Source: Actibacterium sp. 188UL27-1
GTDB taxonomy: Bacteria > Pseudomonadota > Alphaproteobacteria > Rhodobacterales > Rhodobacteraceae
Length of the DNA: 64,000 nt
Direction: 5' to 3'
Assembly: GCF_016901225.1 (NCBI RefSeq)
Contig: NZ_JAFEUL010000007.1
Coordinates: 124,001-188,000 of the forward strand
In this document: piece by piece, positions 26,254 through 34,958 of the stretch
Layout: each line of letters opens with the position of its first letter
Numbering within the stretch: the first letter of the stretch is position 1
Program-made: the position numbers and the translations under genes
The notes under the pieces: model-generated
What the model was told of the DNA's origin: nothing
Seen by the model: only the letters and a program-made list of their open reading frames with translations
Database searches by the model: none

Positions 26254-27870
26254 TCATTCCTTGCGATATAGAATGTAGAGCGGTGTCCGCCGCACCTCGA
26301 CCAGTGAGATATCGGCCTTTTCGATATGTTCCGTCAGGATCTTTTGGACTCTTGGGAGAACGGGACAATCCGGCATCAAGACATGGGTAGCGGCATCAAG
26401 GCCCGGTGCGCCTCCGTAATACCAGGGTGCCCCGCCCGGCAAGCGCTGGAAGTCTCCAAACAGCCAAAGCGAGCTGAAGATATCCACGCTCAGGATCGTG
26501 GCACCGCCAAAGCCCGCCTCGGTCAAGTCATCGGCCATGGCCTGAAAGACCGCCGGTAACCCCCGTTCGATCTGGCACCGATCCGGCACCTCGCCTGCAA
26601 GCGCCACCAATTCGGGCCGGTCAGCACTCTCTTTATATGTCAGGAAGACATCACCCATATCTGCGTAAGGGACGAGCGTATTCACTACGTAGTACCGTTC
26701 GAGATTCATCATGAGGTCGCTATGGCGCTCTGACTTGGCCAGGATCGCAGTATGCTTATCAGGATCGCTCGCGCCATGCCGGAAGGGGCTGTAAAGCACG
26801 TTGGCCATGGAAGGCAGAGACAGAGCGATAGCCGCGACACCAATGGCCGATACGGCCTGGCGCATGTTCCACCCCCAGCCATTGACCATGTCCGCCGATG
26901 GCAAGGCCGCAAACATCAAAAGCCCGAGCAACACCAGCCATTGCGGATCATTCCCGAAGTTCTGGAAGGTCACGTAAAAGAAACCCGGTGCAAGGAGCAA
27001 TAGAACCAGCCCCTCGACCTCCATCGCCCCTTGCCGCAGCAACACCACACCGGCAAGCAGGATCAAGGAACCGCCGATATAAGCCGGTGCGCCAAGCACG
27101 GCCACGAAGGGATCGCCTGGGAAGGGGCGCACCTCGGACCTGGCAACACTCAGCAAGTCGCCTATATAGGCACCCCAGTAACTGACACCGTACAGCGCCG
27201 TCATGCAAAAGATCGCAACGACACCCACCGCCACGGTGACCCCGATTGCGCCCCATTGACGGCGCACCAACAGGGCAACGGCCACAGCGGGGAGGAAGGC
27301 CGCGAAATACGTCATCTTGGTGAGCGCCAGGAAAGACATCAGCGCCCCCACAACCAACCCATCGGCGATGGCGCTGCGCCTATGGATCGATGCCAGCATC
27401 GTGCAGGCAATCACGACGAATGACGCGGCCCAGGCCCAACGGTTGTAATGCATCGATATGGTGAGGGCGCGAATGGCGTCGCCATAGACGACCGCCAGAA
27501 TAAGCGACACGATGATGACCCCGAACACATAGGGCCAAACACCAGAAAACCGGGAGACGGCCACCCACCAGATCGCCGGCAAGAACAGCGCTGCCACCAG
27601 GATCTGTGCCCAAAGGGTCGCCTGCCCCATGCCGAACCCCGCCTCGACAAACAGGACAATCGGGGCAAAACCCAAGGCCCCGAGCGGCGTCATGAAATCC
27701 ACATGGGGGATGTCGCCATCGGCCATGCGCAACACGATTTCCAGCAGATGCATGGCGTCGCCTTCATGTTGGCCGATCATGAAAACCCCAGGCCGAAGGG
27801 CCGAGCCCCCCATCGCGACCAGGATCGCGACAAGGAAAAGAAAAACGACGCCTGATTTTGGCTTTGTCAT
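26254..27870 (-). CDS. polytopic membrane protein, possible GT-C glycosyltransferase
   Basis: 538 residues with ~10-11 membrane helices in the first ~360 residues, then a soluble ~180-residue C-terminal domain likely periplasmic. The first extracytoplasmic loop has GQHEGDAMHLLEIVLRMADG and IPHVDFMTPLGALGF; an acidic EGD in loop 1 followed by amphipathic segments is the layout of GT-C enzymes that use polyprenyl-phosphate sugars. I do not recognise a named family, so catalytic function is an inference from topology. It is convergent with the transglycosylase gene (4 bases between stops) and divergent from the AAA ATPase. If it is a glycosyltransferase, the DprE-like operon at 10.9-13.9 kb could supply its donor. 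Confidence 0.5.
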   Translation of the reverse strand: MTKPKSGVVFLFLVAILVAMGGSALRPGVFMIGQHEGDAMHLLEIVLRMADGDIPHVDFMTPLGALGFAPIVLFVEAGFGMGQATLWAQILVAALFLPAIWWVAVSRFSGVWPYVFGVIIVSLILAVVYGDAIRALTISMHYNRWAWAASFVVIACTMLASIHRRSAIADGLVVGALMSFLALTKMTYFAAFLPAVAVALLVRRQWGAIGVTVAVGVVAIFCMTALYGVSYWGAYIGDLLSVARSEVRPFPGDPFVAVLGAPAYIGGSLILLAGVVLLRQGAMEVEGLVLLLLAPGFFYVTFQNFGNDPQWLVLLGLLMFAALPSADMVNGWGWNMRQAVSAIGVAAIALSLPSMANVLYSPFRHGASDPDKHTAILAKSERHSDLMMNLERYYVVNTLVPYADMGDVFLTYKESADRPELVALAGEVPDRCQIERGLPAVFQAMADDLTEAGFGGATILSVDIFSSLWLFGDFQRLPGGAPWYYGGAPGLDAATHVLMPDCPVLPRVQKILTEHIEKADISLVEVRRTPLYILYRKE

Positions 27871-28010
27871 AGCTGCGCATTCTCCATCATTTGGCCATCT
27901 TTCTTGGCCATACCGTGCACAATGCCAGCCTATGGCAAGGTAACGTGTCCAAATACGGGCAAAAACCGCGAAAACTGAAGACGATAAATTACCACTGAAT
28001 AGGTGATGCG

Positions 28011-29321
28011 ATGAACATGGAAGCTGGCAATGTCACGGCACCTCCCGCGCCCAAACGGCTGGAGGGGATGAAACTGCCACCCGTCATGATGCGGGACATT
28101 CTGTTGAAGACGATGTTCCGCATGAACGTTGATAATGTCAGCGCCATCGCCAAGGCGGTCTGCCTGCCGATCCCCGTGACGCAAGAACTGGTGGATGTGG
28201 CCCGCGAACAAAAGCTGCTGGAAGCGACTGGCACCCTGCACGCCAATTCGGGCGGCGAGATGGGCTACCAACTGACCGACGGCGGCAAAGCCCGCGCATT
28301 GGATGCGCTGGGTCAGTCGGAATATTACGGGGCGATGCCCGTTCCGCTGGAAGTGTATTCCGAACAGGTCAAGCGCCAGTCCATCCGCAACATTCAGATG
28401 ACCCGCGACCAACTGACCGGCGCAATGGGCCACCTGATCCTGCCCGATGATCTGCTGGACCAGCTTGGCCCCGCGGTGACCTCTGGTCGATCAATCCTGA
28501 TGTACGGACCGCCGGGCAACGGTAAATCCTCCATCTCGAACGGGATCCGCGACGCGATGGGCGACAAGATCTATATCCCGCGCGCCATCGAATATTCCGG
28601 CCAGGTCATCACCGTTTTCGACCCGATCGTGCATACCGCGGCTGAGGAACAGTCCGACGATCCGAATTCGCTGCGCCGGACCGGCAACCGCTATGACACA
28701 CGCTATGTTTATTGCGAGCGGCCCACCGTCATCACCGGCGGTGAATTGAGCCTTTCGATGCTCGATCTGGTCTATAACCCTACTGCGCGGACCTACCAGG
28801 CGCCGCTTCAGTTGAAATCGACCGGCGGCATCTTTATCGTCGACGACCTTGGCCGTCAGGCGGAACCGCCCCAGGCGCTGGTCAACCGCTGGATCGTGCC
28901 GCTGGAAGAAAGCCGCGATATTCTCTCGTTACAATCGGGTGAGAAATTCCAGGTGCCATTTGATACCCTGGTCGTGTTCTCCACAAACTTCCACCCGAAC
29001 GAGATCTTCGATAAGGCGGCCCTGCGCCGTATCTTTTTCAAGATCAAGATCGATGGCCCGACCCAAGAAGACTTCCTGAAGATCTTTGCCATGGTCGCGA
29101 AGAAGAAGAAGATGCCGCTGGATCAGGACGCCCTCATCCACCTGCTGAAGCAAAAGTACCCGACGATCCACAATATATATGCGAACTACCAGCCGATCTT
29201 CCTGATCGACCAGATGCGCGCCATTTGTGAATTTGAACAAATCCCTTACCAGATGACGCCGGAATTGGTGGACCGGGCCTGGGCCAACATGTTCGTCAAA
29301 GAAGAGCATATCGAGCATTGA
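28011..29321 (+). CDS. orphan AAA-type ATPase
   Basis: 436 residues. Walker A is LMYGPPGNGKSSISNGI (~165-180), Walker B GIFIVDDLGRQ, sensor-1 VVFSTNFHPNEIFDKAAL and an arginine-finger-like RRIFFKIKI. The N-terminal ~110 residues contain a winged-helix-like region (PITQELVDVAREQKLLE-type helix, then GEMGYQLTDGGKARALDAL). Large cytosolic AAA proteins of this type are common in alphaproteobacteria near pilus loci, but no function is established to my knowledge. The next gene starts in its stop codon region (TTGA), implying an operon with the dehydrogenase. Confidence 0.75.
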   Translation: MNMEAGNVTAPPAPKRLEGMKLPPVMMRDILLKTMFRMNVDNVSAIAKAVCLPIPVTQELVDVAREQKLLEATGTLHANSGGEMGYQLTDGGKARALDALGQSEYYGAMPVPLEVYSEQVKRQSIRNIQMTRDQLTGAMGHLILPDDLLDQLGPAVTSGRSILMYGPPGNGKSSISNGIRDAMGDKIYIPRAIEYSGQVITVFDPIVHTAAEEQSDDPNSLRRTGNRYDTRYVYCERPTVITGGELSLSMLDLVYNPTARTYQAPLQLKSTGGIFIVDDLGRQAEPPQALVNRWIVPLEESRDILSLQSGEKFQVPFDTLVVFSTNFHPNEIFDKAALRRIFFKIKIDGPTQEDFLKIFAMVAKKKKMPLDQDALIHLLKQKYPTIHNIYANYQPIFLIDQMRAICEFEQIPYQMTPELVDRAWANMFVKEEHIEH

Positions 29322-30139
29322 CGTTGGGCCCGATCGGCCTGGCCGGATGCGGTCGCATGGGCGCGCCAATGCTGCGCGCGTTGCGCGATGCCGGGTTTGC
29401 CGTGCGCGGCTACGATCTGCAACCACCCGAGGGTTTCGGGGATCTGACCGATATCATGGGAACCGATCCCGCAGTCTTTGGTCGGGATCTGAGCGTTCTG
29501 ATCAGCGTCGTGCGCGACGCCGATCAAACCGATGATGTCTTGTTTGGTGCCGGTGATCTGGTGCGCAAGGCCCCTGCCCTGCGCCATGTGGTCATCAGTT
29601 CCACGCTGTCGCCGCGCTACATCCGGGATCTCGGCAATCGGCTGCCAGACCGCATCCGGCTGATCGACGCGCCCATGTCTGGGGCAGTGGCAGGAGCCGT
29701 TGAACGCAGGCTCAGCTTCATGCTCGGGGGCGATCCAGCGGACCTTGACCTTCTGCAACCGCTCTTTGATGCCATGGGCCAAAGTTTTCACTGGATGGGT
29801 CCACTTGGCAGCGGCGCACAGGCCAAGGTGCTGAACAACCTGCTGGCAGCTTCTCACACGGCGATGACCCGGCTTGTTCTGGATTGGGCCGATCAGGCGG
29901 GCCTGAACGAGGTGGATCTGTTACGCCTGATCGAGGCGTCGTCCGGCCAGAACTGGCTGGCCAGCGGTATGGATACAATCGAATTCGCGCGCGATGGATG
30001 GGAAGCCGACAATTCCATCGCTATCCTGACCAAGGATATTGATGCCGCGTTGGATGCCGCCCCGGACAATGCCGACACGCACCTGCCCGCCAGCATTCGC
30101 GCGGCAATCCGCGCCCTGCAGCCGCGCTCCAAACCCTAA
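29318..30139 (+). CDS. 3-hydroxyisobutyrate-dehydrogenase-family NAD(P)-binding protein
   Basis: 273 residues of the beta-hydroxyacid dehydrogenase superfamily. Rossmann motif IGLAGCGRMGAPMLRALRDA at the N-terminus; the substrate loop IDAPMSGAVAGAVERRLSFM matches the family DAPVSGG; the catalytic lysine is in GSGAQAKVLNNLLAASH (KLxNN type, here KVLNN). Substrate uncertain (3-hydroxyisobutyrate, tartronate semialdehyde or a related short acid). The start is TTG at 29318 overlapping the upstream stop, or TTG at 29324; neither has a strong ribosome site, so translation is probably coupled to the ATPase. Confidence 0.82.
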   Translation: MTLGPIGLAGCGRMGAPMLRALRDAGFAVRGYDLQPPEGFGDLTDIMGTDPAVFGRDLSVLISVVRDADQTDDVLFGAGDLVRKAPALRHVVISSTLSPRYIRDLGNRLPDRIRLIDAPMSGAVAGAVERRLSFMLGGDPADLDLLQPLFDAMGQSFHWMGPLGSGAQAKVLNNLLAASHTAMTRLVLDWADQAGLNEVDLLRLIEASSGQNWLASGMDTIEFARDGWEADNSIAILTKDIDAALDAAPDNADTHLPASIRAAIRALQPRSKP

Positions 30140-30275
30140 AAATCCCCCAACCCTCAACTATTTTGAAAATCGGTGAAATTTTTGTCGGGCGCCTGCCATT
30201 CGCCTCCGGTGGTATCTCGAATGGCGAGATATCCATACCATTTTGGCGAGTTTTATCGTATTTTCACATATATGG

Positions 30276-30299
30276 ACGGTCGCTTTGACCGTTTTTTTT
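30276..30299 (+). terminator. intrinsic terminator before the CHRD gene
   Basis: Stem ACGGTC / GACCGT with a five-base loop (GCTTT) directly followed by eight T residues (30292-30299). It is 137 bases after the dehydrogenase stop and would end the ATPase-dehydrogenase transcript. Its T-run directly touches the first in-frame codons of the CHRD gene. Confidence 0.75.
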
Positions 30300-30345
30300 C
30301 GTTCTGCCGGGGGCTGCCCAAGCTGCCATCCTGTCCTTCACTTCG

Positions 30346-30846
30346 GTGCTTAGCCGGGATCAAGAAGTGCCTCTAGTCGTCACCGATGCCCACGGCACGG
30401 CGACGCTGACAGTCGATCAGGCAGCCGCAACACTGGATTTCTCACTTGATGTGATCGGCATCGACCTGGACGGCCTGTTTGACACCCTGGTCGAAGCGCC
30501 CGTTGGTCCTGTGCATCTTCACAATGCGCCTGCGGGATCGAACGGCCCGATTATGGTGCCCCTTGCGTTGGACACCGACACCTACAACGATACCGAGGAT
30601 GGCTTCGGCCTGAACGTGGTGAACCTTGCCTATGGGGATGCGGCGGCACTTGCCGGGTGTGACCTGAGCTTTGGTGATTTCGTCAGCCTGCTACAGGGCA
30701 GCGCGGTCTATATCAACATCCACACGGACGCCTTTGCCAGCGGGGAACTGAGCGGACGGGTGTCACCGGTTCCACTGCCTGCTTCGGCTGTTCTGCTGAT
30801 TGCCGGGCTCGGCAGTTTGGTGACGATGCGCCGCGGTCAGGGCTGA
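30346..30846 (+). CDS. CHRD-domain protein with VPLPA-CTERM sorting tail; 5' end unclear
   Basis: About 165 residues from a GTG at 30346. The body is a CHRD domain (SRDQEVPLVVTDAHGTATLT, VGPVHLHNAPAGSNGPI, AVYINIHTDAFASGELSGRV), and the tail SPVPLPASAVLLIAGLGSLV then MRRGQG is a VPLPA-CTERM exosortase-type sorting signal. Upstream of 30346 the frame reads back through VLPGAAQAAILSFTS, clearly the end of a signal peptide (AQA cleavage). It hits a TGA at 30286 without any start codon. Either the 5' end was lost or a frameshift lies in the eight-T run at 30292. The gene is therefore possibly a pseudogene, although its body is intact. Confidence 0.6.
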   Translation: MLSRDQEVPLVVTDAHGTATLTVDQAAATLDFSLDVIGIDLDGLFDTLVEAPVGPVHLHNAPAGSNGPIMVPLALDTDTYNDTEDGFGLNVVNLAYGDAAALAGCDLSFGDFVSLLQGSAVYINIHTDAFASGELSGRVSPVPLPASAVLLIAGLGSLVTMRRGQG

Positions 30847-30930
30847 CGCGTCGCGCCTATGCGCTGGTCACCCCCGGCTTCGGCTGGCGCACAGGTTTCC
30901 TTTCCGGGGGTGACGGCCTACATCCGCGCC

Positions 30931-33345
30931 ATGGTAACGCTTCCTCCTCCCTTTCAGACGTGGTTCGCTTCCCGCGGCTGGTCGATCCATCCCCATCAAC
31001 AGCAGATGCTGGATCGCTCCGGCGCGCCGACCTTGCTGCTGATCGCCCCGACGGGCGGGGGCAAAACCTTGGCCGGGTTCCTGCCCAGCCTGATCGAACT
31101 GTCGGAGGATCCAGCGGACGGGTTGCACACCCTCTATGTCTCCCCGCTCAAGGCCCTGGCTGCCGATATCAAGCGCAATCTGCGCACCCCGGTCGAGGAG
31201 ATGGGTCTGCGGATCCGGATTGAAGACCGCACCGGCGACACCTCCCAGACACAGAAGAAACGGCAACGCGCCGATCCGCCCCATATCCTGCTGACAACGC
31301 CGGAAAGCCTTGCCCTGCTGACCTCATACGAAGATGCGCCCCGCATGTTCAAAGGGCTGCAACGGGTCGTGGTCGATGAAATTCACGCCCTGGCGGAATC
31401 AAAGCGTGGTGATCAGTTGATGCTGGGCCTCGCGCGCCTCAATTCGCTTTGCCCAGGGCTGCGGCGCGTTGGGCTCTCTGCCACGGTTGAGGATCCCGCG
31501 GCCATTGCCCGCCTCCTGGCGCGTCACCCAGATCCGTGCGAAATTTTGAACGCTGATCCCGGCCCGGACCCCGACATCGCCATGTTGATGACCGACGATC
31601 CGCCCCCCTGGGCCGGGGGCGGCGGGCGCTACGCGATCCCCGCCGTGCTGGATGAGGTCAAAAAGCATAACACCACACTGATCTTCCACAATACCCGCGC
31701 CCAGGCCGAAATCTTTTTCCATGCCCTTTGGCTCGCCAATGAAGACGACCTGCCCATCGGGATCCACCACGGCTCCCTCGCGCGCGAACAGCGCGAAAAG
31801 GTAGAGGCCGCCATGGTCGCCGGTGATCTGCGGGCGATCGTTTGCACCGGATCGCTGGATCTGGGCATCGACTGGGGCGATGTTGATCTGGTGATCCAGG
31901 TCGGTGCGCCCAAAAACGTCAAACGGCTGGTGCAGCGAATCGGGCGTGCAAACCACCGCTATAACGCGCCCTCCAAGGCGCTTTTGGTGCCGGCCAACCG
32001 GTTCGAAATCGTCGAATGCCATGCTGCCCTGGAAGCGGTCAAAGAGCATGACCTGGATGGCGATCCGCGCGGGCGCGGCCCCCGCGACGTGCTCTGCCAG
32101 CATATCCTGATCACCGCCTGTGCCGGGCCATTTGAGGCCGATACACTTTACGCCGAGGTGATCACGACCGGCGCCTACGTCAACCTGACCCGCCCGGAAT
32201 TCGACGATTGCCTCGATTTCTGCGCCACGGGCGGCTACGCCCTGCGCGCCTATGACCGCTGGCAACGCCTGATGCAGCGCCCCGATGGGCAATGGCAGTT
32301 GCGCGATCCCCGCGCGGTTCGCCAGATCCGCATGAATATCGGCACGATCTGGGATTATGAGACCCTGAAGGTTGCCTGGAAAGGGCGCGGTGGCGGGGGC
32401 AGACCGTTGGGCGAAATCGAAGAAGGGTTTGCCTCCACCCTGACCCACGGCGACACGTTCCTGATCGGCGGCCAGGTGGTCCGGTTCGAGGGGATGCGCG
32501 AACTGACGGTCGAGGTTACCCGCCGCGCCGACAAGGAGCCAAAGGTCGCGACGTTCAACGGCACCAAGTTCGCCACCTCCACCCAGCTGAGCGACCGGAT
32601 CTTGCGGATTTTCCAACAGGAGGACTGGCCGGACCTGCCCGAACACACGGCCAATTGGCTGCGCCTGCAGCGCAAGGTCAGCAAATTACCCGAACCCGAG
32701 CGCCTGCTGGTGGAGAGCTTTCCCCATGACGGGCGCAACCATACGGTCGTCTATGGTTTTGCCGGGCGCAACGCTCAGCAAACCCTCGCCCTGATCGTCA
32801 CCCAGCGGATGGAGGAGGAGGGTCTGCACCCCCTCGGTTTCGTCGCAACCGATTATGCGACCTTGATCTGGGGCCTTGACCCGCTGCAAAATGCCGATCC
32901 TCTGTTCGATCCCGATGGTCTGCGCGAGGGGCTGGAAAAGTGGCTGTCCGGTAATGCCGTGATGAAACGCACCTTCAAGGCCAGCGCCTATATTGCGGGG
33001 CTTCTCGACAAGAACTTCCCCCAATCGGCGCGTAAATCAGGGCGACAGGCCACATTCTCCTCCGACATTCTTTACGACACGCTCCATAAATACGATCCCA
33101 ACCACCTATTGTTGCAGATCACCCGAGAGGAGGCTTTGCGCGGTTTGATCGACTTTGGCCGGATCGAAACCATGATTGACCGGATCGGGGGCCGGATCGA
33201 CCACAGCATTCTGGATCGCGTCACACCGCTGGCCGCACCCCTGTTTCTGGAACCTGGTCGGATTGCCATCCATGGCTCCGGCACCGAACGGGTGATCGCG
33301 GAAGAGGCGGAACGATTGATGATGGCGGCGGGTCTTGCCTCTTGA
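30931..33345 (+). CDS. ligase-associated DEXH-box helicase (Lhr-like)
   Basis: 804 residues from the ATG at 30931 (the frame is open to an ATG at 30859; neither has a clear ribosome site). Superfamily 2 helicase: LLIAPTGGGKTLAGFLPSL (Walker A), VVVDEIHALAESKRGDQLML (DEIH box), RRVGLSATVED, ICTGSLDLGIDWGDVDLVIQ and VKRLVQRIGRANHRY. The remaining ~400 residues are the Lhr-type core and winged-helix region. This family is encoded beside an ATP-dependent DNA ligase, an exonuclease and the PdeM phosphoesterase in a DNA-repair set. Only PdeM is present here, 31 bases downstream. Confidence 0.9.
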   Translation: MVTLPPPFQTWFASRGWSIHPHQQQMLDRSGAPTLLLIAPTGGGKTLAGFLPSLIELSEDPADGLHTLYVSPLKALAADIKRNLRTPVEEMGLRIRIEDRTGDTSQTQKKRQRADPPHILLTTPESLALLTSYEDAPRMFKGLQRVVVDEIHALAESKRGDQLMLGLARLNSLCPGLRRVGLSATVEDPAAIARLLARHPDPCEILNADPGPDPDIAMLMTDDPPPWAGGGGRYAIPAVLDEVKKHNTTLIFHNTRAQAEIFFHALWLANEDDLPIGIHHGSLAREQREKVEAAMVAGDLRAIVCTGSLDLGIDWGDVDLVIQVGAPKNVKRLVQRIGRANHRYNAPSKALLVPANRFEIVECHAALEAVKEHDLDGDPRGRGPRDVLCQHILITACAGPFEADTLYAEVITTGAYVNLTRPEFDDCLDFCATGGYALRAYDRWQRLMQRPDGQWQLRDPRAVRQIRMNIGTIWDYETLKVAWKGRGGGGRPLGEIEEGFASTLTHGDTFLIGGQVVRFEGMRELTVEVTRRADKEPKVATFNGTKFATSTQLSDRILRIFQQEDWPDLPEHTANWLRLQRKVSKLPEPERLLVESFPHDGRNHTVVYGFAGRNAQQTLALIVTQRMEEEGLHPLGFVATDYATLIWGLDPLQNADPLFDPDGLREGLEKWLSGNAVMKRTFKASAYIAGLLDKNFPQSARKSGRQATFSSDILYDTLHKYDPNHLLLQITREEALRGLIDFGRIETMIDRIGGRIDHSILDRVTPLAAPLFLEPGRIAIHGSGTERVIAEEAERLMMAAGLAS

Positions 33346-33376
33346 ATTTGGCGCGCAGTCGTGATGTGAACAGATC

Positions 33377-34033
33377 ATGAACGAGTATCAGATCGCATTT
33401 GCCGGCATCCCATTGATCGCTACGGCGTCCGGCGCCTTGTGGTGGGCCACCGAGCGGGTTTTGTGTGTCTCTGACCTGCATCTAGGCAAGTCGGAACGGA
33501 TCGCCCGACGGGGCGGTACGCTGCTGCCGCCCTATGAGAACCGCGAAACCCTTGGCCGTCTGCAAACCGACCTGGACCGCTATGATCCCCGTGTGGTGGT
33601 CTGTTTGGGAGACAGTTTCGATGACTTGCGCGCCGCTGATCATCTGGATGCCGAAAGCACGCAGACGCTGGTGACATTGATGGCGGGGCGCGATTGGATC
33701 TGGATCGAGGGCAACCATGATCCCGGCCCCATGGGGTTCGGCGGCACGCATATGCGGGAATTGTCTCTGCCCCCGTTGTTGTTCCGGCATATCGCGCAGC
33801 CCGGCGCAGATCGAGAAGTTTCAGGCCATTACCACCCCAAGAAACGGATCACCGGACGCGGTCGTTCAGTTCTGCGCCCGTGTTTCCTGATCGATCAAAA
33901 ACGGGTCATACTCCCCGCTTACGGGGCCTATACTGGGGGTCTGGATTGCGAAACACCGGTCTTGGCCGATCTTGTTGGGCCCGATGCCGTGGCCATTCTG
34001 GTCGGAAAATCTGTCGCCGCCGTTCCAGCCTAG
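33377..34033 (+). CDS. pdeM: ligase-associated DNA-damage-response endonuclease PdeM
   Basis: 218-residue calcineurin-type metallophosphoesterase. Metal-binding motifs in order: SDLHLGKSERIARRGGTLLP (D-x-H), VVCLGDSFDDL (GD), WIEGNHDPG (GNHD) and VSGHYHPKKRI (GHxH), then RPCFLIDQKRVILPAYGAYT. This is the PdeM group, linked genomically to the ligase-associated helicase that precedes it. It is convergent with the LytTR gene, the stop codons overlapping by four bases (34030-34033). Confidence 0.9.
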   Translation: MNEYQIAFAGIPLIATASGALWWATERVLCVSDLHLGKSERIARRGGTLLPPYENRETLGRLQTDLDRYDPRVVVCLGDSFDDLRAADHLDAESTQTLVTLMAGRDWIWIEGNHDPGPMGFGGTHMRELSLPPLLFRHIAQPGADREVSGHYHPKKRITGRGRSVLRPCFLIDQKRVILPAYGAYTGGLDCETPVLADLVGPDAVAILVGKSVAAVPA

Positions 34034-34911
34034 TGCTGTGGGGGCTCTGGCGAGGTGAAGCGATCCCGGACCTGAGCAAGGAAAGGGCGGCTTACAGGGA
34101 CTTCGGTCCCGTCGATCAGGACCAACAGAACCCGCCCCTTTTTGCGAATGAGACGATCCACTGCCTTTACAGCCACCCAATGGGACCGGTGCACCTGTAG
34201 ACCGTCAGCGCCTTCCAGCTCTGCCAAGGCGTCGCCAAACCGCATCAGAAGTGTCGCATCGCCCAGGTCGGTGACAACATCGACGTAATGATCCCGCACG
34301 CTTAGTCGGATCAAGGCGCCCCTGCGGCCCAAAGGCAGCCGTGCAACCAAACGCGGCGCGGTCTGTTCCTCCGCCAACGGCGCTGTTGGCCTATCCGGTA
34401 ACTTACGACCAGACCGCGGCAGAACGAATTCCAGAAACCGAATGCCGATCGCGATCAACAGAACCAACGCAAACATCACCGAACCCGGCATCGGGCTGCT
34501 GGCCAAGCCGGTGAACCATATGGTGAAAACATAAAGAAACGGTGTGAAAGTCAGCCCGAATGTGACCACGTCCGCCGTGGCCAGTGTGGGGGCGTCAAGG
34601 TCATGAAACACATGACGGATGACCGTCCGCGCCACCACCACAATAAGGAGAGCGGCCCCAATCACACTGGTCCAGTAGATCCCGCGCGATCGCATATCCA
34701 TGGTCAGATAGGTGCCAAATGGACCGATCGAAGTGACGATGATCGACGCCACGCCCCAAAACAGCCAAGGTGCCGGCGACTTCAGCGTGTCGACACACTC
34801 CTCCCAAACCGCGCGAAACACCCAATGATACCCCAGAAACAAACGACCCCGCGGATCGGGATAAAAGAGCGCATCCATCCTTTCAATGCTTGATCTCGCA
34901 AGTTCACGCAC
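34030..34911 (-). CDS. membrane-bound LytTR-family transcriptional regulator
   Basis: 293 residues. The first ~165 residues hold about four membrane helices (for example WLFWGVASIIVTSIGPFGTY and VIGAALLIVVVARTVIR). The C-terminal ~100 residues are a LytTR DNA-binding domain: LIRLSVRDHYVDVVTDLGDA, LMRFGDALAELEGADGLQVH, RSHWVAVKAVDRLIRKKGR and VPVSRPFLAQVRDRF. There is no receiver domain, so the signal is probably sensed in the membrane. This architecture is frequent in alphaproteobacteria; targets are unknown. It ends overlapping pdeM and lies 47 bases downstream of folD on the same strand. Confidence 0.87.
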   Translation of the reverse strand: MRELARSSIERMDALFYPDPRGRLFLGYHWVFRAVWEECVDTLKSPAPWLFWGVASIIVTSIGPFGTYLTMDMRSRGIYWTSVIGAALLIVVVARTVIRHVFHDLDAPTLATADVVTFGLTFTPFLYVFTIWFTGLASSPMPGSVMFALVLLIAIGIRFLEFVLPRSGRKLPDRPTAPLAEEQTAPRLVARLPLGRRGALIRLSVRDHYVDVVTDLGDATLLMRFGDALAELEGADGLQVHRSHWVAVKAVDRLIRKKGRVLLVLIDGTEVPVSRPFLAQVRDRFTSPEPPQH

Positions 34912-34958
34912 GAAATGTGAAAATTCCGTAAAACCCTACCCGGCAAAGCGCTTATATT

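Noticed and set aside
30173-30376. Short frame upstream of the CHRD gene as an independent small gene
   Set aside because: It runs through the terminator and ends inside the CHRD signal region; no ribosome site. It is more likely the displaced 5' end or non-coding.
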